Source: Pristionchus mayeri
Taxonomy: Eukaryota > Nematoda > Chromadorea > Rhabditida > Neodiplogasteridae
DNA length: 64,000 nt
Direction: 5' to 3'
NCBI GenBank assembly: GCA_036245805.1
Contig: BTRK01000004.1
Coordinates: forward strand, 39,520,907 to 39,584,906
The number at the start of each line of letters is the position of its first letter. Positions within the stretch are counted from its first letter, which is position 1. Below are positions 23,735 to 36,000 of this stretch, piece by piece. The notes under the pieces were generated by a model. It saw nothing but the letters and a program-made list of their open reading frames with translations, had not been told where the DNA came from and searched no databases. The translations under genes and the position numbers were made by a program.

Positions 23735-24000
23735 ATATTGTTGTTTCACCCAGGCGCGATATTACCCAGTTCACTCCTTTCTCTAATCCGGTTGGCATAT
23801 TCAAGCCAAATACAATTTCTGCCTCCTTCATGTTTATTGTTGTTTCATCCAATCGTGATATTCCCATCTTCACTTTCTTTCTCCAATAAGTTTGACAATC
23901 TCAAGCTAAATACAATTTCCAGCTCCTTCGTGTATATTGTTGTTTCACCTCGTCGTGATATTCCCGAGATCGCCTCTTTCTAATCGAGTTGAGGTGCTCA
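23735..24000. repeat. Tandem array, unit about 100 bp
   Basis: Three units with anchors ATTGTTGTTTCA at about 23737, 23836 and 23937 are followed by CGTGATATTCCC-like and CAAGC.AAATACAATTTCC-like segments. The array ends about 30 bp before the putative myosin start codon, so it may overlap the promoter or 5' leader. Confidence 0.8.
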
Positions 24001-24031
24001 AGCTACATACAATTTCCAACCCCTCTCCTGG

Positions 24032-27000
24032 ATGTTTCCCTTCTCCCACAAGAAGGAGAAGGCAGCGACGCCCACGTCGGGCGCACCCGTGATCGCGCCA
24101 GTGATCATCTCTCGTCCGCGTCCGCCCCTGCCGCCTGAGAAGCCCGCGCGAGCGACGCGTGAGTCTCCTCCCGCACCGGACGCGTATGAGGTGGGTGCTT
24201 GATAACAATATTGAGTGTTCATCATCTATGTGCCCTACGGTAGATGGATATTTTTGGAGAGAAACGGAGAGTTGTAGGTGGGAAATGTGTACATTAGATT
24301 AAATGGGCCATATGGGAAGTTGAAGTGCAATTGCATGGTTATGATGTGGGTGTTTGAGAGTATTCAACATGCTCATTATTAATGGACCTTCCGGATGACT
24401 TGTATTTGGGGAAGTTTTGAAACATGTAGTTGATGAGGATGAATGTATGAATTATTTAGATATACATTAACTGAATCTCGTTTGCGATTTGGGTGGAGTT
24501 TTATAATCAGGTAATTCGAATGTGATCAATGTCCCCCGATTCAAATAGTGCTGCAGTGGGAATTTTACTAGATTGTAATAGGAAGGCTGCTAATTTTTAT
24601 CAATACTTTGAAAGGCGATAAATGGCTATCAATCTCTTCGCAGGCGCCAGTCTACGACAACATTGGCGCGCCGAGTGCGGCAGCCGCGCCGACGCTCCCG
24701 CCGCGTGTGCCCCGCACGCCCGTGAGCGTCGTGGCCATGGTCGCGGGCATGAACGGAGGACACGCAGTGAGGACTGTTTTGTTTTTGTTGGTTGCGCGAG
24801 AACTTCAGAATTATTAATTTAATGGGAGTGAGAATGGGGATGTAGAACACTCGAAACAAGAGAGTTCGGGGTGGTTGAAGCTGAAGAAGTAGGGATATTT
24901 CTGGACCCAATGCATGAGCAGAATTAGACTGAGCGGGCGATGCAGTATAATGGAATACGCTGTTGTCAGAATTGCGGGAGTCAGGTGTTAGCTAACTAGC
25001 CATTGCGAGCAATTCGGAAAAAAAGTAGATGGATGAATTTCGGGGATGAACGAAAGTCATGCGATGAAGCCATTTTGTTTTCCATATTTGTAGAACCTCT
25101 TTCCTCTTACTATTAAACGTGAGGGAGCGAGAATGGAGATGTGGAACACGCGCAGCGCTAGAGTTCGGGGTGGTTGAAGCTGAGTGATTCGTGAGATTAA
25201 TTTTGTACCAGGTGACGGCGTCGAATTAGCTTCGCTGTGGGATGTAGTGTAATGTAGTACTGATGCAGTAATAATTGCGCGAGTCAGGTTTTATCCGAAA
25301 ACTGGTCTACTCTTGATAGATTTTTTGTCTTAATTGGATTTCTACGATGCCATGTGCTAGTGACTGCCTGCGTTTCAACTGACAATGCTGAGACATGAAA
25401 GATGTTGGGTGAGAAAAAAAAGTGGAGGAATGAGTCGCAGGGGTGGACGGAGGATATGTGCCGAAGACTGTTGTTTTGTAAGAGTTTTTTTACGAGAGGG
25501 TTCGGCGTAACTGAGATATTGTTACTTTTTAGATTTATTTTTTCAATGATTGAGTTTGACGAATTATCCTCGCTGTGGAATGTAGTAGAATGGAGCACGA
25601 TTGTACCCAGGGTGATGTGGGCTTGATTTTATACGACTACTGTGGCCTACAGTTGATTTAGATTTTTTGTTACTACTCAATCCTCCCGTACACTAGTGAC
25701 TGCGTGTAATTCGACAGACAAGCAAATGCTAAGGCACGAACGGTATTGGTCGAAAAATTAGTAATAGGATGAATCGGAGAGATGAACGTGGGTGACATGC
25801 GATATGCGGTAAAGAATACTGTTTTTGATTCGCTGTCCTCCAAATACTGAACATGTGGAGCGACAAGGATGTAGGCCAAGTTCGGCGTGATCGAATGAAT
25901 GATATGTGATGAGGACTGTTTCGTTTGCTTGTTCACATCAAGAACCCCTTACCATTAAAAGATGAAATTGAGAAGGGAGAAGTAGAAGACGTGTAACGAG
26001 AGACCCCGGGTTGATATAAGCTGACTATGAGAGAGTGAGGAGATTTTTTGAACCCTGTGCTTGAGTGGTATTATACTCAATCGGCGATGCAGTATAATGG
26101 AACACGCTGTATCCAGAACGGCGCGGGACTGGCTTCAACTGAACACTGTGGTCTTTTGAACTATATATATATATATATTTTTTTTTTGTATTTCTGTTCC
26201 ATCTACTGTGGATTGGATGCAACTTGCAAGTTAAGCGATTGCTGAGACAAGAAAGGCGTTGCTTATGCAATTGCTTGGGGGATGACGCGCGGGAATGAAC
26301 GGAATGCATGCGATAAAGACAATCCCCTTTTTGTAGTCGTAGACCCTCTTAGCATTATTAGTTAGGAGCGAGAATGGAGATATAGAGCACGTGAAACGAG
26401 AAATCCCGGAGTAGAAGCGATTCGTTACATTTATTTTTCACCTGAAGATAACTCCGGATTAACCTCGCTGTGAGATTAAAGTATAATGAAGCACCGCTGC
26501 TACTGTGAGAATAGAAAACGTAGTCCGTGGTGTGGTGGGCGAGATTTAGTACATTTGTTTCTAAATATCCGCGGAACGCGGAGGAAAAATGTTCCGCGTA
26601 TACTTAGAAACAAATATACTAAATCTCGCCCACCACACCACTGACTACGCTTTCTATTCTCACAGTATCAGAATTGCGCTGGTTGGATTTTAGCCGAAAA
26701 TTGTGGTCGTTGTTTGATAGATATTTTTGTCTCTCGTTGTCCTAGCGTGTACTAGCGAATGCATGCAATTAGGCAGATGAGCAAATGCTGAGGCACGAAA
26801 GTTATTGGATTCAATATAGGTAGAACAACGGCTCTTATTTGATTCTGAAGCATTACAAGAGGAAAGGAGTGTTTGCAGCCGCCGCAGCTGCCTCCCCGAC
26901 AGCACCAGCAGCCGCCCGTGCTACAGCAGCCTGCAACAAGAAGAGAGCAGCCAGTGGAGGAGGAGGAACCGCCACGCATCGTGTTCAGGACGAACAGACG

Positions 27001-30000
27001 TGAGTGGCGTTGTTTCCGATTGAAGGGGACAAACCATTGTTGCTCCCCCCCCCACAGCAGGAGAGTATAAGGTAGATGTGAAACACGAGTTCTCAAAGTA
27101 AATTCAGCATAGTAATGAAAGAGGCGTTTAGAGATAGGTCGGTATAGAAAAACCCTGGTTGACATCTAATTGAAGCACACTCATGGGCCCTCATATTAAT
27201 AGTAGATGGAAAACCAACCGACCTTGCTACGTGTACGAGAAAAAATTCTTTCTAACCATACTTGATTGTGAGAGTGGATCCGAATCAAATAGGTGTGGAA
27301 TCCTCTGTGGATGCCGTTTTGAGATTTAGTCGGCAGATAAAATGAAAAAAAGTTTATATCATACAATTTCTCTCTTCCCACTGTCTTTCACTTCTGATTC
27401 TCTTCTACGTCTATAATTTTTCCCACCAATCTGCAACACGTCGGACATCTGCCAAACTTTAACGAAGTTTTCTCCCTAATACTCAGTGCTTGCTCCTGGC
27501 GGATAAATACATTGAAATTGAAATATTAATTATTCATTAATTAATAACTTAATAATTGTAGGTTCTACGGAGGACCAGCGCGCCGGCAGCGGCAGCCACG
27601 CCTTCGGCTCACTCAAGGAGTTCGATATTGCAGTGAGTTTTCTTTTTTACCCTAAATCGACTAGAACCTACTATCTGAGAAAATCAATATATTTCTTCAG
27701 CGACTTGGCACCTGCCGCTAAATTCGAATTCGTTATGACTTTACCAAGAGGTCGGCCTCGACGAGGGCAACCGTCGAGCATCGCCAGAAAATCGATCCAC
27801 ATCCGCGCGCGCGGCGGCGCGGATCTTGAAAAAAAACTACAGTAATCCTCGAAAATTTGTATATCGACACGAATGACTGCGGCAGTAGGGGCGCTGAGTT
27901 CCTTGACAAATTCTAAGACTTTTTTACTACGGGGAGTTTTTCGATCAGATTCCATCAAAAGTCAGAAATCGATAATTCCACTTATACTTCATACATTTTT
28001 GCAATTCCCCGAAAAATTTTCAAGAAACCTACAATTTTTTATTTGAGTTTCTGCATCATCTTGTATCGATCCGCACTTGATTATAAAGGCGCAATTTAAA
28101 TCCGGCCTTAAGTTAGGTAACGGTAACAAAATATTCATCGAAACCGAATTATGGTGTAAAGAATACTGTATACGCTTTATCCGAATAACCTTAATTTCCT
28201 CCAAATGAAGAAAAATACGCCTCGACATGGATCCATGGGCTCCATGGACCACATTGGTGAACGAAAATACGTATCTGATTCGAAACAACGGAATTTTGAA
28301 AAAGCGTCTACAGTATTCTTTACACCATAATTCAGTTTCGATGCATATTGTGTTACCGTTACCTAACTTAAGGCCGGATTTCAATTGCGCCTTTATAATC
28401 AAATGCGTATCGATACAAGATGATGCAGAAACTCAAATAAAAAATTGTAGATTTCTTGAAAAATTTTCGGGGAATTGCAAAAATGTATGAAGTAAAAGTG
28501 GAATTATCGATTTCTGACTTTTGATGGACTCTGATCGAAAAACTCACCGGAGTAAAACAGTCTTAGAATTTGTCAAGGAACTCAGCGCCCCTACCGCCGC
28601 AGTCATTATGATCGATATACAAATTTTCGAGAATTTCTGTAGTTTTTTTCAAGATCCGCGCCGCCGCGCGCGCGGATGCGGATCTAATTTCTGACGATGC
28701 TCGTCGGTTTCCCTCGTCGAGGCCGACCCATTGGTAAAGTCAGAAGGAATTCGAATTTCCGGCCTGTGCCAAATCTATTTCGAATCTCTCAGATAGTCTG
28801 TTCTAGGACTCATTGCCAAAGTTAGAATCCAGAGAACATAATGAAGAAGTGAAACGTGAAATCCAATTCGAAGATTGTTATTTGTTGTATTTAATACTGC
28901 TCGCCCAGCTTCTAGTAGTCTACGGAAAACGTATGTGTATGCTTCCTTTTTATATGATAGACACTCGTTTTTAAAACTGATCTTTGATCTTTCCCACCGT
29001 CAGGGTCTCTCCTTACCCGCGCTCGCCTGTGTGCAAGTTGCCGAGCGGCGACTGATCCTGCACAGAAACGTAGCCGGTGAGCGAGTGATCTTTGATCTCT
29101 GTAGTTTGTAGTTTGATCTTTGATCTTTGATCCCTCAGGCGACTTCGGTTTCTCGATCCGTCGCGTTCAGCATGCGACAGCTTCGGGCGACCTCCGAACT
29201 GTTGTTTTCGCAGAGCCAAACGAGGCCAAAGTATGCCATTTCTTTGACTTTTTCCATTACGATGCTCCCTGCTCTCTCGATTTCACATACTCTCTCGCCT
29301 CTCGAGTGATAGCCGAATTGTAGATCGGCCCGCCCCGTCCTGATGACGTGGCCGGACTCCTGCCAGGAGACGAGCTGGTTGAGGTACGGTAGATATGATA
29401 TCGACCGGAAAATTTAAAAATTGAAACCTTTACAAATTTTTCTTTTTATTCTTTGTGAAGGAGAGTTTCGCATAAGTGACCTTGCGAATTCCAGCCTCAC
29501 TAGATGCACAAAGCTGTTGGGCGAAATAAAGCATTAAGAGGCCGGATCTGAGGAGAGTTACCATTTGGGCCCCCTCCCGGACATTGCGCAAAGAATTTCG
29601 ATTCAGGCTCTGGCACTCTTAGGACCTAGAGTGCTTAGGGTGTTAATTTGAAATTTAACAGGGATACCGCCTGGGTCGCGCAAAGCGGCCCGCCAGGTGC
29701 GGGTACAGTGAAAAATGATGAATTTTCATATTTTCTCAGCCGACCAAGCTAGACTCAAAATTCCTTTTGCATTATACTAGGTTACCCAAAACTGAGCTGG
29801 AGCACTAGGGCGACAAGAACGGGTCACGGGTGACCCGCGCTATTCACCATTCCGCCGGATCACCCGATTTTATGACCCTGACCCGTTTCTGACCCGTTAT
29901 TTTCGGGTTAGAAGCGGCTCTCACTCCCGCTCGAAAGGAAGAGCAAGAGCGAGAGAGTGTGATAAAGGGAGAGAGCACCGAGAGTCTCGTCTCTCTGCGC

Positions 30001-33000
30001 TATCTCCGTTCAACATGATCTCTCGCTCTTCCTCTTCCTTTCTCGCTCTCACCCTTGACCCGTGTCTGACCCGTATCCGACGGGTCTGACCGACCCGTAT
30101 CTGACCCGTTTTAGAGGGTCAACAGGTCAACCCGTGATCCGTTCTTGCCGCCCTATGGAGCACCATTGACATCGAATTCGGGTCGATTCTCAAAATTACA
30201 TTTTGATCGAATTTTTAATTTTTTCCGTATTTTTTTCAGGTTACAGGAATTTCCGCCTATAATTTCCTGTACCAGGTTGCAGCACACTTACTGCCCCTTC
30301 ACATCAGATTGTCACATTGACGATTCGGTCTTTACGATGCCTCGAAAAATCGAGTTGAAGTTCAAATGGTCGTAAATTATTAGGTTGTCTCAAAAGTTTC
30401 TGACTATTTTCATTTTTTCATGTTTTCACCTCTCCTGTCCTTGGATGTTGACCGATTTACTTCTGGTCTTCTACCATATACAAGGGCTTGGATTCACTAT
30501 CTAGCGCACATTACCTCAGTCCTAAAGAGCTTGTAAGATTCTCGCGATAAACTTTGAAATTCAACGAGATGTCAAAGGGACTAACTTTTTCAAAGGTTCA
30601 AAATTTTTCGGAAAACCGTGTGAGGTGCAAATTTAATACACTACCGTGAAGTACTCCCAATATGTTATTAACGAGTCATATTTGATAGATGTACTGTTAT
30701 ATCCACGTATATTATATATATTATGATTCCTCCCTCAGTCCGTTGAAGCAGGTCCAGAGAGATTACAACCAGGTAGTGGAGCTCACTGCCCTGGCTGGTT
30801 TCCCCTGCCTTCCCGTATCCGTATACAGGATGCCCCCCTGCAGACGTTAACTCCCCCCACTGCCGTCTGACGAAAGTCGTTCTACCGACTCGTAAACACG
30901 CGGCTCTTCGGTTAAGAATGCAAATAGAATCTCTCGCGACTCGTCCTTCAAGGATGTCTACATCCGCCAATCTTATGCTGACAAGGATGACGCTCGCCGG
31001 AAGATACCCGGACGAGGATGCGGAAGAAACGGACCCGAGCCGTCCCCTTCCTCCATTCCTACCGTACCCCGAAGCCAGACCCTTCCCCAGACCGTCGGAA
31101 TTCCCTCGAGAAACCGTGCGAGAAGCAGACGCGACTCGGTCTTCTCATCCGCAACGAACCGTGGTCCAAACAACCTGAATACTCGTACTCGCCAGAACCA
31201 CCCCAATCCAATCCCTCCTCCTCGCCAGAGTCCCCCCTTTCTTCCCCAGAACACTCGCAATAGATACGGAGCCCCTCCTCCCCCACTCTTCAACCCCATC
31301 CCCTTGAATCCCTTCCCCAATCAGTATTCATATTCCAATCCCTTCATCTCACACATTTCTCAGTATGGCATTCCTCCCAACTTCGGCACCCAGGGAAACT
31401 GGTATTAATTCACCGGCCCAAACATCACTCAGACAGACACTCACTTTCTTTCTCTGCAATATTAGCCAACTGCCGCTCTATCCAAAACAAACTACAATAT
31501 CTCTCGCAAACCCTTTCTAAAAAGTATGCTATGATTTGCCTCACTGAGACATGGCTCTCTCCATCATTCCTTAACTCGCTTATGTTAGGTGACCACGATC
31601 AGTACTACAATGTGTTCAGAAGAGATAGAAACTCTAGAGGTGGTGGTGTTGCGATCATTCTACACTCGTCCATAAGTGCAGCACAGATTGCTGATGAGAC
31701 GGTACCTGATTCCCACGGGCTATTAGCAGTAGATGTTGACATAAACGGCGACTTAATTAGGATTGTATGCGCCTACCGTAGCCCCAAAGCGAGTACGATA
31801 CAAACTGCTTCCCTTTCCAAATCAATACTTGACCTTTGCTCTTGCCCTCAACCTACAATAGTCACAGGCGATTTCAATCTCCCTGATATTGACTGGTCAA
31901 TACATCCCGCAACTCAACCGAAATCGATTATCCCCTCCTCGCAATCATTCCTTGACCTCTGTAGCTCAGCCAAACTAGCCCAGTTTGTCCAACAACCCAC
32001 CAGAAAAGAAAATATTCTTGATTTACTACTATGCAACCATCCCGGTCTCATCTCCCAAACTGAAGTGGGTCCCCCTTTCGAATTGTCTGACCATTCAACA
32101 GTTGAATTCAAATTCACAATGAGTCATTCGACCCCTGCTTTCACTCTTAGGCGTGACTACAGAAATGCTGACTACGACCTAATTAATTCTCAATTAGCAA
32201 ACATCGATTGGACAAGCGCATTTTCTAAAATAGCAAATGTGGATCTCATGTACGACCTCTTGATTATTGTCATTCAAAAATCAATAGACACCCATGTTCC
32301 TTGGACCAAAGTGAGCCTATCTCATGGGAAACTTCCCCCTCATATTGAGCGACTATTAGGAAAACGTTTTCAAGCCTGGCATAAATCTATAAATAGCAAC
32401 GACCCTAACGATGAACGTGATTTCGAGATTCTGAACTAAAAATTTCGCAAAGAGTTACAACGGTATCACAAAACCATTGAGAAAAAGATAATCGAAAGCG
32501 ACGATAAGAATAAGTTCTTCCGTTTTATGAAACGCTGTGCCAATAAATCCAAGGGAGTAGAAGGATTAAAAAGAGCTGATGGTATTCTAGTCATGGACGA
32601 CTTAAGCAAAGCTAACTTACTTGCTGAGACCTTCGTAAGCGTATTCACCGTCGATGACGGAAAACTGCCCAATACTGGAGCCCTACCTCAACTTGGTACA
32701 TACGAAGAACCCCAATTTCTTAGACATGAAATCTGCGCCATCATTGAGAAATGGAAACGCTCCTCCTGTAAAACCCCAGAGAACATTGACCTCACCTTCA
32801 TTAAACGAATTGCCGTACCAATTTCCGAAGCCCTCGAAATCATCTTTAGGAACTCCTACCAATCTGGGACCGTTCCCTCACATTGGCGACATTCCATCGT
32901 AACCCCCGTTAAGAAATCACCCCCCTTCTCCAATCCCCTAAATTACAGACCCATCTCAATTACCTCTTTCTTCTGCCGAGTCTTTGAGCGAATTTTGTGC

Positions 33001-36000
33001 AAATCCATTATCACCCATTGTGAGCAATTAGAAAGTTTCCCCGATGAGCAATATGGATTCCGCAAGAAACGATCGCGTGAGCTCCAAATGCTAGAAGTTC
33101 TCGAACACTGGACATCCTCGATTAGTGATGGGAAACCAGTTGACGTTATCTACTTTGATTTCGCAAAAGCTTTTGATAGAGTCTCCCACCCCAAGCTAAA
33201 ACTCAAGCTTAGCACAATAGGTCTCTCAGAAAATACAATCAAATGGATTACAGGATATCTCACAGATAGATCATTCCAAGTGCGAGTAAAAGATGTGCTC
33301 TCTACATCAATGCCTGTAACTAGCGGCGTCCCACAGGGCTCAGTCATTGGTCCCTTACTTTTCCTTATTTACACTTCAGAAATTCCCACTAGTGCAAAAC
33401 CATGGCGTAGTTACAAGAATGTATGCTGATGATATAAAAATATATCGGTCCTTTAGGAAGGGAAATTCATCTGCCCCATTACAAGCTGCGATTGACACTA
33501 TCGTGCACTGGTCAGAAAAATGGCAACTTCCTCTTGCTGCACATAAGTGCAACTCATTGCATCTAGGCAGAGCAATTACAATGCGAACATATACCATAGG
33601 AACCAGTACTCTGGAACAAAAACAAACAGTGAAAGACCTCGGTTTTGTTATCCAGAAAAACCTCTCTTTCTCCGATCATTGCACTACCATATCCATTAAG
33701 GCCAAAACTACCTGTCACACTATCCTAAGAGCTTTACGAACCAAAAATATAGAAGTACTTCTCAAAACGTACTCAATGTACATCAGACCGATTTTAGAAA
33801 GCGCTTCCTCCGTCTTCAACCCTTACCAAAACAAGGATAAAAAGGAACTCGAAAAGGTACAAAACTACTTCACGCGACGCTTATTTATGCGCTGTTTTGA
33901 TCATACTTGGGAAATATTTTTTTCGACCGCAATAAGAAACTAGGCATTGAGTCCCTAGAGAAGCGTAGAATAACGATTGATGTAAGAGTAGCCACAAAGC
34001 TCATACGAGGCAAATATAGTATATCCAACCGAAAACAACATTATTTCAAAATTTACTACACGCGAAACGGCATGAACTTCAACAACCCTGGATCGAATCA
34101 TAACTACAGACACAATAGCTTCTTTCCAAGAGCGACAAGGCTTTTAGTAAACACCGAGAATGAAACCAGTTCCCCTGAATAGGTCCTCCTGACTCCATGA
34201 CCCTTTTATCCTGTCATTAACCAGTGATTCTCATCGTCATTCATTTTCCTGTTCTATTTTTAATTTTATCTCACGTTATTTCGTACGAAATAGCATAAAT
34301 ATATTAGGAGCACACAATCTGAAAATTACACTAGCTGGTAATTCACGAAGTAGCATCAATAGATCCTGGAATTGTATTGAGGATCCGAGAGAGCTCATTT
34401 GCGGCGAGTTGTGAAGCACTTTTCCCACTAAATATATATTTAGAATTAGGAGACATTTGAACCATCCGTTGTTTAGTTTAGTTTGTCGGAATGTGGAAGT
34501 CCAATCTCAAGCATTAAAATATGACATTTTCACAATCTCCCGTTCCAAGCTAGCATTGATTTCCGTATTTTAAGAGTTTATCAGAACAATTAGTCCTTGG
34601 ACTATCACTCATTCATCAGGCAGAATCAACAGGTCAATCCTCGTCGAGAATTCATCATCAGCAAAATACGCCAAAAATAGGCATATTTCGACCTTTCGGC
34701 AAAAATAATTATTTTCTCTCATACCACGCATCAGGATTTAGATTTCAATGTATAGTTGTATTACAATACCAAGACCCTAACTCATGCTAAAAGGAAAATT
34801 GAAACATCCGATGCTGACGAGAGCAAGCTTGAAAAATTAAATAGTCAGAAACTTTTGAGACAACCTAATAGGTTGGTTTAGAGTTCTAAAATTGTTTTTC
34901 CCTCTGGATGAACTCATAATTTCTGAAAAACTGGAACTTTCCTAGAAGCCTACCAAGCCTCGCCCACTTTGCCCCACCCCCTTGGGGGCGTTGTAGTTTA
35001 CCTAGCCTTAAGCAATCTAAATCTGAGCCTAAGCAGTAAGCGAAACTCTAAGCCACATCATCATAATCTTAAACAGTCTAAGTCTGGTTCTAAGTAACTT
35101 TATAATGAGAAGACGACAGAGGGGGCGGGGCTTGGTAGGCTTCTAGGAAAGTGCCGAAAAACTATTAGGTAGTGTTCTTTTTACTCCTTCGGTAAGACTT
35201 CGGTGACTTCGTTCTATAGCATGCATACCTAGTCCACTTTTCATGACTCTTCTCCTATTGAGCAACTTTTCACAGCGAGCTTTGCCCTGAAATTTTCTTT
35301 TGCAGGAATTTCCGCCTATAATTTCCTGTACCACGTTGTAGCACACTCCCATCCTGGTCATGGCACACTGTCGTAGTTACAATTCGTGCTTTACCATAGC
35401 GAGAAAAATCGATGACGAATAATCACATGACGACTTATCGCACAAATGAATGCTGTTCGTATGGGAGTCGGTCTTGCAACCTGGGATTTGTTTTATTTTA
35501 ACCAATATGCAACCGGTACTGGATTACGGTAGTTACTGGGGTACTGTAATATTGAGCGTGTACTGTATATTTACCTAACAATACGTCACTGTTCGAAAAT
35601 TTTGGAATAATATTTGACCCAATGAATTGAATCTGACCGATGGAACTGCATTAAGGTTATTACTAAGGATCCGTAGTATCGATTGGGTACGATGCTTTGT
35701 GTTTATCTGTTCATGACCTACCACTCAATTTCTCATATTTGGACCATGACCCCCCTGGTCGATGGTGGGGGATGAAAACTCAAGATCGCCTGGTACTAGG
35801 ATTACTATATTGTATAAGAGTGGGGGCTATGCCGATAACAATGAAACAAATCCCAGGTTGCTAGGCCGACTCCCATACGAACAGCATTCATTTGTGCGAT
35901 AAGTCGTCATGTGATTATTCGTCATCGATTTTCTCGCTATGGTAAAGCACGAATTGTAACTACGACAGTGTGCCATGACTAGGATGGGAGTGTGCTACAA

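Larger units (their letters stand above)
30380..34868. mobile_element. TA-flanked mariner-type element hosting a LINE
   Basis: Terminal repeats TTAGGTTGTCTCAAAAGTTT (30380) and its complement (ending 34868) continue for about 31 bp (CTGACTATTTT). TA lies outside each end (30378-30379, 34869-34870). The right palindrome arm preserves the empty site AAATTAGGTTGGTTT (in complement near 36225-36240), confirming the boundaries. The 4489-bp length is due to a degenerate non-LTR retrotransposon occupying about 30740-34200, so the original element was probably about 1 kb and non-autonomous. Confidence 0.92.

Noticed and set aside
20655..24000. CRISPR-like periodic repeats
   Set aside because: Units are long, diverged and have no short identical repeats with unique spacers; the host is a eukaryote.
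27989..28490. Two similar long open frames on opposite strands
   Set aside because: They are the two arms of one palindrome read from each strand, which explains their near-identical C-termini.
30145..30375. Open frame at the LINE-side edge of the palindrome
   Set aside because: It starts inside the hAT-like MITE boundary and continues in the palindrome arm, so it is chimeric repeat sequence.
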